Assembly (NCBI GenBank): GCA_037447605.1
Contig: CM074804.1
Coordinates: 6,216,565-6,280,564 of the forward strand
Length of the DNA: 64,000 nt
Source of the DNA: Zygnema circumcarinatum
Taxonomy: Eukaryota; Streptophyta; Zygnematophyceae; Zygnematales; Zygnemataceae
Direction of reading: 5' to 3'
Shown here: piece after piece, positions 12,877 through 26,136 of the stretch
Numbering within the stretch: the first letter of the stretch is position 1
Layout: every line of letters begins with the position of its first letter
Made by a program: the position numbers and the translations under genes
Notes under the pieces: model-generated
The model's input: only the letters and a program-made list of their open reading frames with translations
Database searches by the model: none
What the model was told of the DNA's origin: nothing

Positions 12877-15800
12877 ATGGAGGTACCTTTGCAGCCGATC
12901 GCCGGGCCCTGGCGAGATTTGCATCTTCGCCATGGCAGGCAGGGAGGAGAGCCCCCCGTTCTTACTACGCTTCCAGAGTCAGAGAGGAAAGGCCATGTGG
13001 CAACTGGATGCACCATACCCTGCCCGACAAGCAGCGGCTTGCACATTCTTGTCTGGTGAGCGCTACCTCTAATGAGGTCGTTGTTCTCGAAATCTCTCAG
13101 CCCTTTCTGACAATTCCGGACTGCAATTGCCCAGAGCAATTTGTAGTGTGAGTAGCACTCAGAGCTTTAGTTAGTCTAGTTAAGTTGAGTTCAATGAAGA
13201 CAGAAAGTTGGATTCCATCCAGGTGATTGGCTTGTTTGTTTGTTATATTAGGGCGTGGTTGAGCTGTTGCTGTTTGCCGTTCTCACTTTGGTGTAGCTTT
13301 TCTGTGGTTTTGGAATGAGGAGGCAGATATAGGCAGAGTAATTTATTCAGGACAAAGTAAGAATGAAGGAGAAGAAAGAAGAAGAAGAAAGTAGAAGTAA
13401 GAATAAGAAGAAGAAGAAGAAGAAGAAGTAGACGAAGAAGAAGAAGAAGTAAGAATGATAGACAGAATATAGCATTCCGTTCAAAGTAACACGAAAACAT
13501 GAAATGTTGCTTTGACTATGCTTCAACGAGGCCTCCTAGTCGAGTAGTTTTTAGTTTCCTCAAAAAAATAAATCTCTGTCTCTCTTTGCTCATATTTTGC
13601 ACATTTTGAATTATAAGTTCACTTCAGTTGGGTTGGTCTAATCTCCACCGACTCACTCGACGGGCTCTTGTAGTGTTTGATCACCTGGAGCCGCTGGTCC
13701 TTTCCTATTCTATGTGGAGAACTATCTGATCGCAGTCATAAAGCCCGAAGAAACGAATAAATTGAAATTAATGCTGTATTAAATGAGTCATTGAATTTGC
13801 CCAAGAGGAAGCACAAATATTATGGAGTAATTCTTTCCATTCCATGTTCAAGAACTGAGTAGCGTCGGCGAAAAAGGCGAGCGTACAAGAAACAAGCAGT
13901 ATACACACATACTCGTTATGAGGGGTTTTATTGGTCCTTAGGCGACGTGCTTGGCATTCAAAATGTCCTTCTTAAGACCCGAGTCAATTCATATGAGCTT
14001 TGGAAGAATAGTGGCGACCCACAGTGAGGCAGGTTCATGCCCTGATCAAGTCTATCACAGTTTTTGTTTTGTCCAGGTCATGAACCCAAGTAGTTTTTGT
14101 TGGTGAATGTTGCTGAATGTGCTCTCTTTTTTAGTTGCGAATTGTGAACCAACTGGATAATTTTTTAAAAATTACTTTGATGTTTATGTTGATCGTTACC
14201 GAGGATGGCTCGAAACTTTATGATCCTATTCGATTTTCAGAGGGCCTCCTTATGATGCTGAGATTTCTGCATCTTTACACTTGCTCCAATGTTGCAGTCG
14301 TGTACATGCCGACGACAGCTGTCAGTTGGAGATGGAAGAGCTCTGTACAGCCAGCCTGCATTGCCACTCAAGCAAGTTGCGCCTGCATTTTCCACAGCGT
14401 TTAACAAATCACATCTGTTTTTCTCATGTAAAATCAGAGGTACAATTTCTGTCGCCAAGGCTTTTCTTGATGAGCCGTAATTATTGGCAGCGTGCGCACT
14501 CCGTATCCTGTACTCCCAAAAATGCTAATGTGGTCCTTCTTTTTGGTTCTGTAGGCAGGGCCGACTGGCCACACTGCATCTGCTGCTTTTGTTATAGGGG
14601 CAGACACAACGCTGTTCCGTATTGCTCTGGATTCGTCCGATTCAGTCCACAAGCCCGGTGCATCAGCGCTAGAAAAAGTGGATGCCGCGTCCATTAGCGA
14701 GCATGAGTTGGCGCAGCGACTTGTCCGGTTTGGGCCAATTACCTGCTTGACAGCAGAATCCTCATGGCTTTGCCTTGGAAGTCATTCTGGTGTTATTCTC
14801 TGCATATCCTTTGAAGACTTTGAGCATGGTAAGTTTTTCCAACCTGTTGATTCGCCATTCTCTCCGTGCTGCTAAGTACTCTGATGTCGGGCCCGCTCAC
14901 TCGGTGAAATCCTCGAGCTTTTGGATCCTCGGGCAACTTCACCGTGGATACATTCCCTCAACCTACAGTCCCTGCGTTCGAAGCAACTGTGTCACTCAAC
15001 TGGGATGATTGTCACTCCTTTTGCCAGGAGGAGTGAAAGCCATAGCAGAGCTTCGGGCAAGTGAGCCGATGATGCAGCGTCTACGGGGCATAATGAATTG
15101 GTAAGCTATGTAAATTTTGCACCGGCAGCATCTTGACGAAGGATTACTTATACCTTTTGAATGGATGTCGAGTGCCCCTGTCTATCGTTGAGTGGATTCA
15201 AGTGTCGACACTACAATGCCGGGGGTGTCATGCGCAGGGGAAGGGCAGCCGGCCCAGTGCAGTCAGTGGCCATCCGCAAGCTCGGAGTCGGCAGGGCAGC
15301 CGTGTACGCGGTTGTTGCGGGCCACGCGGGAGGGCTGCTGCGTGTCTGGGATGTGCAGCACCATCGTCTGCTTCTTTCACTGACACTCACGCCACCCGCG
15401 TCTACTCAAGGTGCTCCCACTACTCCGCTATACCTTGCTGCTATGCCTCTTGTGTTAGCTTTTTTAGACATTGTTGGTTACTGTTGCTCGACCAGTTTCA
15501 GAGCCTGAGCAGATTCAGTAGTGAACTTTCATGAACCTAGGTTCTTGCTGCTTTGGATGACTGCTGGCATCTGTATCCAAAGTCCTGGTACTCATCAAGG
15601 GATTCAGTTAAGTGTGTATTCGCTGATGTTTCTGGGAATCTTACTGAACTTGTAAGTGTTAGCAGCAGCATGTTTGTTTACCGTGAAGGTATATGCGAAA
15701 GATATATATGCAGATATATGTGGAATAGCTTTCCGAGCATCGCGATGCATTTGGTCGGTCTTGCACCCTTTCCACAACTCCACAACTTGAACCTGCGCTT

Positions 15801-18800
15801 GCAATTTGAGGTCTTCCAGGATAATATGCTGAGTTCATTGTGTAATTCGTGCTCAATTTGATGGTGTGGCTTGGCTTTGCAGGATCCATTCCAGATAAGT
15901 GGTGGGTGCAGGAGGAGGACGCCGAGTCCGTGCTGCGTGTCGCCCTCCATCATCCTGTATGCTCCTTCTCTAAGTCCAATATGCCTTGGGTAATTGCATG
16001 CTATCCTATAGTTTTTTGCTACGGCTAGTTGAGCTGTAGTGGATTTGAATGTTATTCCAGCTCTGCTTGCCTTGCTGTGTCGGAGCCCCGCCTGTGTTGT
16101 GCCTTGCTGTTGTACTCCAGACCCTAAGCTCCAGCTTTTCTTTATTTGAAGGGTTTCATAAAACTGGCTTGTTGAACTCATGGATCTGCAGAGCAGAGAG
16201 GCGTCAGGACTGTCAGTTTATGATCTGAACGTTATGAGCTCAGTGGACGGAATCAACATCAGTGGCACCGCAGAGCACGCCTTCACTCATTTGCCCGAGG
16301 TAACATTTGCCGCAGAGCTCTGGCGAAATGACCTTTCTGCAAGGTATTCTTTTTGTCTGATCCTTTTGAGAGGGATGGGGGAATGGTGTGTATGGTGGAG
16401 CGAGGGCAGGGTGATGTGATAGATGCAACCCTGTTGGACGGCGCTTTCTGGCTTTGGCTGTTACCGCCGGCGGACTCTATGGAAACCTCTTATCGACAAC
16501 TTCCGGTCGCACCCGTCTTGGTGCGCGTTCATTTGACAGCACAGACAAATATGTGCGTGCATCCTTCCCATGTGCCTGTAGTCCACGCCTCTGTTGGCTG
16601 CGATTGCAGCTGCAGCGTGAGATGCTTGAGCTTGACCAATTGAAAGCAGAAGCAGCAGTACAATGAAAAGGCCGGCAAGGGCGGGTTGGCAGAATCGTAC
16701 AGTGCCGCCTCTTGGAGCAGCAGCTTGCTTCAGCTTTATTGCTGGAATCTGGTCCAGACTCACAGCAAAACGCTGTGTATTCTCAGCTTTCTGTCAATAA
16801 TTCTGTGAGCATCTATTCCCATCTCGTGAACTGGAGCCCCTATGAGCTTTCCTGTCCTGCACTGAAGCTGTCAGGAAGTTCCACGTCTTTTTGTCTGCGC
16901 CAGTGGGACTATGAAGCCTGTCTTTCTCTAAGGCGTGAATGCCACAGTAAGAGTGTACCTAAAGGAGGAAAATTTGATGCTTCATATGGCATGTGAAACA
17001 ATTGTTGACTAAGAAATTTATTCAGTTTGAAAGATTTGTTGTTTTTGTGATCTTTTATATTCTGATCTAACGGAATAATGGTCTGGTGCAAGCTTTGGGT
17101 CCAATATCTGTATTTTTTGTACACGAGCCTTATGTAACATCATCGTTCCTCAAAAATCGCAGATCTGTCGGTACATATTCTTGTATTGTGTCATCAGGTA
17201 TAAGTAGTTTCACCAATTAAATCTATAACCAAGATGGGCGTAACCAGACCGACGATAACTTGAGTGTTAAAGTAATTTCAACATGATTGGAAGCACCACT
17301 TGACTTGCACCAAGTGAATCTCAGCAGCCTAGGATTCGGGCGTTTCTGCAGGTCTTGGCCGACGCACATGTGAGTGAGCTTATGATTCAGCGCATGACAT
17401 CACCGGGGATATTCTTTAGAGAAGAGATTCTCAATCTGCTTCACCAGCACAAGCGCACAGCTGATGGAGATTCGGATATGGCAGTTTTGAAGAGGGAACT
17501 AAAGGCAGCAGCTCGTCAGGTGGGGTCAGCCCACTTCAAGGGACATTCCAGAAGAATTCCGCGTTTGCTCATCGTGGCGGGAGAGCTGTCCACTTAAGCT
17601 GTGTGTTGACAGTCGAACATTATGTGCGCATTATGGACAAATTTTGTGGGTGAATGCAGGTAGAGGTGCAGGAGCAGGCCAGCTACAGTGCGGTAGCTGA
17701 AGAGGTGCAGAAATGGCAACAGCTGAGTGTCGAGTATTTGCAGATTTTCCAAAACGCGCATGAGCCGTACTGTCTTGTGGTCAATTCATCCTCCAAATGC
17801 CTGGCGGTTGTGAGGCGTTCTTCAGTATCCATGCTGCGCGATCTGGATATGGTGGAACAGTTGATGGAGCCATTGCATGGTGAGTGTGCTTCTTGAGTAC
17901 TGCAGCAGGCACAAAGTGGTAACTTTAGGACATCTCAAAGCGCCATAGCTGCAATAGCTCAATGCCCAGGCCGTTCCTTATGAGTCAATAATATAGCATA
18001 GTTTTGGGCAAAAGTTGATTTGTCCAACGTGGGAGGGTTTGAGGGATTCTGTACTTCATAAAGTTATTGCCTATAGATTACGGTCTCAGTGCCTCAGAAT
18101 GTAGTTGAGGAAAACCTTGACGATTGCCTCTGGATTGCTTGTCTGCCGCGCAGTGCTCTCAGGGCCAACTCCGTCAACGCCGACCAGTGTCCTCCAAAAG
18201 TGCTCTCGTCTCCTCCGCTTGCAGCTGGGCTCCCTGGCGATGGCCGCTCTGCAGGCGGTGCAGCCTGACTTAGTCACGGCAGCACTTGACTTGCAGCAAG
18301 GAGCGGAGGCCGGCCTGTGCCAAGGGGAACAGTCAGTCGCCTTCAGTCGAGAGATGCAGCAGGAGCAGCACCGAAAAAAGCGGCTTCGTGCTCATCATCT
18401 CAATGTCGAAGTGAAGAGCTTTGTTCGCTGTGCCGGAGGATGGAAGGCAGCCCTGGACAGCCTGGAAAGAGCATTAGATGCTGTACAGTGGGTCCCACCA
18501 AATTCCGTGCTGGAATACCAAGCAACAAACAACCAACCAACCAACCAGTCAAGGTCCGCTATGGGAAGCGGTTGGCTGATCGCAGCAACGAGACAAGTAG
18601 AGGGTGCACGGACTCGTGCTGTTTGTGATCTGATGCTGCTTCTGGCGTTCATTGCTAAGCGGCCTTCTCAAGTGAGTCTTTTGCGCTGTTTGATCTCGCA
18701 ATTGCTCGTTTTCATTTCTGTTGGGCAATTCAATGGACGGTGTACAAAGATCCATCCATGTGACGTGTCTGTAGCTGACAATAGTTATTGACTGCAAAAG

Positions 18801-21800
18801 GCGGTGCATTGGGGAAACTGGGAAGGACAGGTGGGGCTGGCATCAAGGGAGCTGAGCCGCGTGCAGCTTAATTTGCTGCCACGTGCGCAGGAGCTACTGA
18901 GCGTGTCCCAGTTGCTGCTGTGGCTCTGTGAAACAAGGACGATGCCCTCTTCGGATGACTACATGCCTGACCTTTCTTCCCTTGGAATTGGTGAGACCAG
19001 CTACTTATGAGTTAAACATAGTAAACACTTGGGTCCTTGGTTGTTGATACGACAAGTTTTTGGTTGTGTAGCGTGGGTTCCCCCGAGTCAACTTACTACC
19101 ACTCAGTCATAGTCACGGTCGTTGTGTTCCTGTCTGTCAGCCAGCAACTTTTTAGGGGCAGCTGTATAATCTTTGCAATACTGGCAGCGTCTACTTTAGC
19201 TAGCCGCTTCACTTGGACTGCGATAAATTGTAATAGTTCGTGTTGGGTGGGACTTCCTCGCAACCTTCAGATGGAGAAACACGCGATCCTTCTAGTGGAA
19301 AAATGGAGGGGAAGTTTCTTGCTGAGTTAGTTCTCCCACAAATTATTTCTCAGCTTGAGCACCGAGAAACTCCCTCATTTGCAAGGCTGGCCCAAGCAGC
19401 CAATCTGGTTGGCAGCTACTTGCGTTGGGGCAAGCCTCCTGCAACGGGCAACCTTCCACCGTTATCGAGACGGGCGATCGTGTGGGCCGATGAGCTGAGG
19501 AACCAAGGCCAATTCGCACATGTTGAGGTGCAAACCCCGGACCCGAGTACCAGAGTCTGAACTCGTAGACAAGATTTCATGAATGCTGTGAGAGAGACAA
19601 AAATCTGCACTGACCTCCTCTTGGGATGTGATGATGCAGACACTTTTGTCAAATGTGGAGAAGCTGGCAGATACACAGCACTCATGGCAGCCGAAATACA
19701 GTGGAGAGTGGGTCTCTATCCAGACTGCAAGGGCTGTTGCGAGCCTGATGGCGAGTAAAGAGGCTTCTTCTAGTGGAGAACGAGAGCACTTGACAGCTTG
19801 TTCCATAAGCTACTTTTTCAGGCAAGCCGTGTTCTGCTCAAATGCCTTGCTAAACTGCTTCTCCAATGCAGGAGGGTTGAGAATTGTGATTTTTCACCGT
19901 AAGATTTACAAAGGCTGGAAGTTGGCGAGGCTGCAGAGCGGCTGCTGGCGTGGGATGTGGAGGAGAGGTGGATTATTTTCTGGATCTTGGAGTCGCGACT
20001 CCTCTTTTGACAGGCATGCTTATCCTGCTTATGCTGCTTATCTTCGCCCTTGCCTTGCCTTGCATCTTTACCGTTAGGGCTGGCCATGGAGCAGTTTTTC
20101 AGAAAACCGATATTGCTGCGGTGATGAAATCTGTAACTATCGCAGTCTGCATTAATGCAGGGGAAAAAGAAGATACAATCTGAAAGGTAGTCATATTAGT
20201 TAATTAAGGATAGAATTGATGACTTCAATACAACCCCCCCCCACCCCATCATTCAGTCGCTGGGGGTCATTCAGGCGGTTTCTGTGTTCCTGCAGTTGTT
20301 GAAAGAAATCGACTGCTTCTGTAACATTGCGATTAATAGTCAATATCTGATTATTGGGTATAATAATAATTATACTCAATAATTATTCCTGCCCTGATGA
20401 TTATGCATAGCAATGTAAAACAACATTTTTTTTCATTTGCGACTATTATGGAAGACGGTTTCCCGACTGAGTGCTCATCTTTTTATTTTTTTTTGTTAAA
20501 TTGTGTGGATCTAGTCACTGTCGTGACAAGAAATGGTGAGCCTTGGAAAGCACTTAGAAATGTCAGGAGAATGTGCATAGTTGGGAGAGCCATCAGCCCA
20601 CTTGACTAGCCTCTACCAGGCCTCTTCATGTTGACCTTGTTATTTCACCTATTATATCGCAGCTAGCTTCACCTTGCCGGAACACAAAATTTTGAAGGAT
20701 TCCTGTTCGTTTTCTGGGAAAGCTGGAAGCAGATGCAGCATCTCAGAGAAGCCGGGATCGCCTGCACTACTTCAACTTTGTAATGGAATGCTTCAGTCAA
20801 GCTGAGCGCGTTGATGCGGTCGGACAATTTGCTTATGCGGCATTGCAGGAGCTTAAGCAGCTCACCTTGGATTCTGATGCATCAACCGAACAGGGCCAGT
20901 TGTGGGACAGAATTTGTAACTCTGCCCTACAAGGTTTACGTTATGAGGAGGCCTTTTATGCTATTAAGTCAAATCCAGACCAAAGCTCACATCGTCAATG
21001 TCTCAGACAGTTTGTGGGAGCCCTTTGTGACAATGGAAAATTGCAGGTAAAACATCTATTCATCTATTGTCTGCATCTCAGCTTTCTTATTGAGATGCTG
21101 CCGGTAGCAATCCGTATTCTGTAGAACATAGATTACCGGACTCACCTGGATGCATGAAGATTTAGTGTGTCTGAATTCCTCATGCATCGTAGATGGTGGA
21201 CGGAATTGAATTGAATAGAATTGGGTTGAGTTTTACCTTGAGTCTAATAGATGCACTCAAAGCAGGCAAGAGTCAGCAGGTGTCCCGTCTTGTTTCACAG
21301 AAGGCCGTGCAGACCTATGGGTGCGCATATTGCATGTCGGTTGAGCTAGATATGCATGCATGCAAGCAGCTTACCCACAATGGGTCTCCCCAGCCTGTTG
21401 AACTGGCGCAATAAATGTCAAACTATCTCTTTACCATTCTGACAGCCGGTGCTTTATTCCAATAGCCCCCCTAAAGCATGTACATATGTGCAATTATTCC
21501 GTCTGACCCTGTTGCCTTGCCTTACAGCAGCAGGATGCCTTACATCATTCCCTTATTTGCACAATTAGTTTCTCGGAAGTCTTCACATTTCTCACAAGCT
21601 ACAAAAGCTAAGCGTCATAGGAAGGTTTTCGGTTGTTCTCCCTCCATGTACTGTCTTCTCTAAGCTATTCAACTTTTTTTCTTCATGTGAAAGCAGCTTC
21701 TGTGTGGTTTCGAACTGCCGTTTGGAAACCTCTCGAAGATAGTTGCAGACGAGCTTACTGAGAAGGTAACTATTTTGACTTGGGGCATGCCTTAATTTAA

Positions 21801-24247
21801 TTGAATGCCTCTCTGTATTGTTGCGCTGTTGGAGTGCGCGTATTTTTTATCATTCTGACTGCTTGTAGTCTACAACCTTATTGAAACTCAACACATGGTT
21901 GTTTCCCAGTAAACAGCAGTAGCAGAAACAGAGATTTGACTCGCATTCCGCATGAGGACTTGCAGGCAGAGCAATCAGATGTGAACGCCCAACCGAACCT
22001 CTACCGAGTGCTTTATGCTTTCCATACTCAGCGCCACAACTGGCGGTGTGCAGCACATTCCATGTATCGCTTTGCGCACCGTCTGAAGAATGAAGCGAGC
22101 GGCCTGGACGCATTGCGCAGGCGCGACCGCAGCCTGGGAGTGGCGCTCACAGCGCTTCAGCTTCTGCCCGCGGAGGACGCTTGGCTGTCATTGGAAGCAT
22201 CTGCTGGCAGTGGCAAGTCTCTGGGTTTGCCCTCTCCAACGAAGCGTTTACGCGTTTCTGGAGCTTGTGAGCTTCTACCTTTTCGTTTATACTAGTAGTG
22301 ACAAGCACCATTTGTATTAATGCTGAGCATATTTTCCATAAGACCACGGCATTTGAGATAACCGTCTTTTGTGGAGTGTATATCAAGCGGTATACCTCAA
22401 CGATTTGAGACAGTTTGCGTCAGCAGATTGCCAGTGTCAGGTGGTTCAACCGTGTTTCAACCGATTTTCGATCTCCAAGACGTACCAGCGACTGTTTGCG
22501 CTCGTTATTTTAGCATTATGATGATTGCGGAGAAGTGGGGTTGCAGCTGTTGGACCTACGAGGGTAAGCTGCGCTGACGTGATGAAGGAAAAGGCCCTCA
22601 CCTCAGCCCTGCTGCAGTTAGCTTCATTGAAGCCCGGCGAATCCCCTCCTAGTGAGCTTCTCCTCCTTAAGGCCGCCTGTTGCTGCTTATGTGGACACAC
22701 TGCGCTTTGTTGTAACATGGCATGGAGGGCGTTGACTGGAACAGATGCGTGGATGACACCGGAGGAGGCACTGAACGAGCTGCTGCAAGCGGGTCTCTTT
22801 CCAACCGCCCTTTCTCTTGCATCCCTGATGTGGACTGGATCTGCACTGCAAAGGTGAAACTCTCTTCCTGGCACCGTTTCCCGTGCAATTTTCCTGATGA
22901 TGCCTTTGTTAAAAGGGAAGTTTCATTGATGTGCTGTTTGCAGCCAATTGGAGAAGATATTTGCAACCATGGCAATGGCCTGCTGCAACGTGCAAAGGGA
23001 AGAAGCAAGCAGTAGCAGCGGCCCTTCAAAGTAGGTTTTGTATTTCCTACTTCACTCCCTGTCTGATGAGCACTTGACACCGCAATGTATCCTGTCAAAT
23101 GTGCAATCCACTCAGCTTCAGTACTCCATGCTTTGATGCTGCAGCTTGCCAAAGACGCACTCTTTTTCAGGCATGGGTTTGCTTATGTTGGCCAGATTGC
23201 TGGAGCCGACTGCGGATATCCGGGGACAGACATCAGTTGCATGGCAGCAGCTGCGGAAATATCTCGTATGACACCACTACTCTTAATAATATACTAAACT
23301 CGGTATTTTTGCATACCTGGAAGAACATTCTCATCGGCAAATTATGAAGCTGGTGCCGACAAGTTTTCTGATGACGATGTCCACCCATACACACTGACTT
23401 GTAGGGCATGAATTGAACCGGTTCCTGATTGACAGGAGATTCACGCGAGAACACATCTACAACTGCAGCAAGTGGTTGCCTCCACCATTCTCGCGGTTGA
23501 TTCGAGAATCCAGTTGCCTCAGTGGCTCGTGGCAATGTTCAAGGTATAGTATCTTCCTTTGAGTTCCTCCGTGCTAACCTGATTGCTGTGCACGTGAAGC
23601 AACAAAATGTAATAAGCGTGGTCATGGCTTGGCAGGATGGGCCGATTGGGGGCGACGTTGCCGCTCTTCTGCGCATTTTCCTCAATGCAAACTTGCTGGT
23701 GGAGGCGGCCACACTGGCCGTGCAGCATCTGCAATCATCCGCTAGCCAGGTGCGCCTTCTCCACTGGTTCATCGTCGGAAACTGATACTAGCCTGACTTG
23801 TATAGTAACTCGGGAATGTTTCACATGCGATTCTGCCCGGGTTTTGACTTCTATTGTAGTTGGCTTTGCCAGGGTGCCTCAATGGGGCTGACGGAAGTAC
23901 AAAAGCGGAAGGCATTGGGCTGTGTCTGGATGCCATACAAGCAATTGGACCTGTTGCGCTCTCAGTTAACAGAGGCCATTCACACTCGATCTCATGAGTT
24001 CCCGGGCACTGATCTTCAGGCACTCCAAGATGAACTTGAAGAGGCTCTAAACGAGCACTTGCAGCAGGTATTGGTCTATGCTAAGTCATTGCTTCTCTTG
24101 AACGTCGACTTCCATTCCACCATGTTGCCGCTGCATTCCACCGACTTCTGGCAATGTTTTCATTGCTTGCAGGTTAAGTTTCACTCTGATGATTTGAAGG
24201 CCTTAGGAGGAGACCTGGAGAACTTTGAAATTTCACCATCGCAGTGA
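12877..24247 (+). CDS. NUP160: Nucleoporin NUP160 (outer-ring Y-complex scaffold), multi-exon
   Basis: It encodes a scaffold subunit of the Nup107-160 (Y) complex of the nuclear pore. Exons that chain in phase include 12877-13055, 14559-14828, 15028-15100, 15238-15410, 15883-15956, 16192-16343, 17352-17519, 17660-17879, 18154-18671, about 18810-18991, 19271-19527, 19640-about 19820, 20733-21046, 21697-21765, 21966-22266, 22547-22853, 22944-23030, 23436-23543, 23636-23749, 23873-24067 and 24173-24247. Diagnostic pieces are WGRAAGPVQSVAIRKLG with LLRVWDVQHHR (N-terminal propeller), EEAFYAIKSNPDQSSHRQCL, YRVLYAFHTQRHNWRCAAHS (alpha-solenoid) and WLVAMFK near the end; the order matches plant NUP160. 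Exons near 13.1-14.5, 16.4-17.3, 19.8-20.7 and 23.1-23.3 kb are unresolved. The start is chosen because the first exon carries the family's N-terminal stretch just before ILVW. Confidence 0.9.
13369..13450 (+). repeat. GAA-rich microsatellite in first NUP160 intron
   Basis: An imperfect GAA/AAG trinucleotide run interrupted by GTA units lies in the presumed intron. It is open on the minus strand as a leucine-rich frame, which is a composition artefact. Confidence 0.85.
20353..20380. repeat. AT-rich hairpin in NUP160 intron
   Basis: The arms ATTGGGTATAAT (20353-20364) and ATTATACTCAAT (20369-20380) pair at 11 of 12 positions around a four-base loop. It may be a chance AT palindrome or the remnant of a miniature element. 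Confidence 0.5.
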
Positions 24248-25910
24248 CACTAAGGCAGCATAACAAATACAGTATGCGGGGAAGAAGTTCATGTGGCAAT
24301 CCATTCCTGTTGGTCGAGCATTGAGGCAGCATGTACATCGACAATAAACGGCTGAACCTCAGAAATCAAAGCAGGTGCACTGCTCCAGGTTTTGTAGCTT
24401 TTGGATGTAGGAAGGGTCAATCAATTTTGCAGAATGTGCGGGGTTCTCAGCTCACGATATGCACATGAGAGTTTTCGCCAGTTTGTTGAACTAGTGTGCT
24501 TCGAGTAGTGGGCCTCGTTGCGGCGCAGGCTGCCCTTATCGCTCAGGCTCAGAAGCTGCTAAGCTTGGAAGGGCTCGGTTACCAATTTTCATTTTGTTCA
24601 ACTGCAATAAATGTGAAAGGCAGGGCGACAGATTAGAGTGCGATTTGAGAGTGGCTTAGTGGCTCCACGTGCAACTGCTGCCCCCCGCCTTGGCCCGCCG
24701 CATACAGCCGGCCCCCCTCTTTGCCAAAGGCCGACTCCTGCCCTTTGGAAGTTGACCGACTGCAGCCATGGACGAGCACCCATCGCTCTCTCTCCCAGGC
24801 AGGGCTGCCATCCTTTCTGCCGACAGTTCAGGAATCGCTGTTGTGTGTGGAACGTTTCAAATTTCCTACATGGACGGTCCTCGAGAAATATTCAATGCGT
24901 TTGTACATGGGGAGCTTGCCCGTGTTCGAAATTAGATCTATTTCACACGTCTTCTCGAATTATACCACCAGGGGATTCACCATGAGCAGCAGTTTTGTGC
25001 AGTGCGAGTAGAGCCATACACATACCGCCGTGCCGTGCCGTGCATGCCTCCATGGTGGTGATGGCAACTTAAGTCGATTAGGCTTGGGCCATTTCAGCGT
25101 GGTTAGGAAGAACGTTGACTTGGTTAGTAACTTACCAACTAGAAAATCACCAACCAGAGGTCCTGTCCACACAAATGCAAGCCGGACGAGTTACTCACTG
25201 CAATGTATGATGTGATGTGAAAAAAAAGAAAAAAAAAAACTCCCCGCATGAGCGTTAACTAATAACACTAACCAGACAGAATTGCAAACCAAAAAAAAAA
25301 AAAGGGAAAGACCATACATAAGTTCTATACTAGGTACAAACAGGCGAGCCAGACTCTGCCAAAATAAATATACAGACGATTGTTTGACTAAGATGTTCCT
25401 TACGCGTGCCAAGTGACTAACATTTACGACTAGAGAAAATGTATACCAAAACTTAACCAATATCCACTGTTTGATTGGTTTATGATTTGTCAATTCATGG
25501 CTAATAACTTCCACTTTGGCACCAGTCCAGAATACTACTTTTATAGTCCCTAGTAAGCTCCTTTTAGTACTAGTCCGTAGCGAGTAGTTTTCTTGTCTGT
25601 AGTCTGTTGGTAGCACTGTAATCTCGCTCTTAGTCGCGGCTGCTTCGAGGGAAGGCTTTAAGTGTTGTTGCGCCGAGGCGTAGCTTTCCGCTCCATAGCT
25701 TTTCTTTTGTGCTTAGGTCCTTCGCGCCCAGTTAGTTCCTCGTGGTTCCCCATGATGACTTTGTCCCTGTACATTGGATGGCATCATCGCCATCATCATC
25801 ATCATCATTGAGATCATTGGCCTTGCCATCGTGAGTTCAATCAAACATCTCCCCCCTTCTCCCTCTTCGTCATTAGTAATTGCTAGAAAAGAATCTGCCA
25901 CCACCAGTGA
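24248..25910. other. Intergenic region between NUP160 and WDR48
   Basis: The first 350 bp hold the NUP160 3' UTR, with AATAAA-type signals near 24343 and 24604. A 55-codon frame at 24769-24936 is listed separately. The rest is AT-rich sequence with A runs near 25220 and 25290 and a CATCAT run near 25790-25808. No further gene is supported. Confidence 0.6.
24769..24936 (+). CDS. Small open reading frame, 55 codons, function unknown
   Basis: An ATG in a favourable context (gcagccATGG) opens a 55-codon frame ending in TAG. It begins MDEHPSLSLPGRAAIL and contains IAVVCGTFQISYMDG. I recognise no family. It lies between the NUP160 3' end and the WDR48 start, with no splice evidence joining it to either. 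It could be a microprotein, a first exon or noncoding sequence; only start context and residue composition support it. Confidence 0.2.
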
Positions 25911-25911
25911 C

Positions 25912-26136
25912 CCATGGCTCGATGCGGGCCATGCCCATGCCCATGCGCATGCGTGCCCATGGCTCGATGCCGGTCATGCCCATGCCCATGCGCATGCGTG
26001 CCCATGGCTCGATGCGGGCCATGCCCATGCCCATGCGCATGCGTGCCCATGGCTCGATGCGGGCCATGCCCATGCCCATGCGCATGCGTGCCCATGGCTC
26101 GATGCGGGCCATGCCCATGCCCATGCGCATGCGTGC
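25912..26136. repeat. 45-bp minisatellite, five near-identical copies
   Basis: Copies start at 25912, 25957, 26002, 26047 and 26092, with a partial sixth at 26137. The unit starts CCATGGCTCGATGC and contains the palindromes CCATGG and GCATGC, so ATG occurs on both strands. Only the second copy differs visibly (CCGGTC instead of CGGGCC). Because 45 is a multiple of three, long open frames run through it in several frames on both strands (HAHAHAH, PMPMRMR, CPCPCAC). It sits about 410 bp upstream of the WDR48 start codon. Confidence 0.95.

Noticed and set aside
13243-13500. Leucine-rich minus-strand frame
   Set aside because: It is the complement of a GAA microsatellite within an intron.
20230-20250. 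C run as a possible G-quadruplex or i-motif
   Set aside because: It is a single homopolymer run without the four spaced tracts needed.
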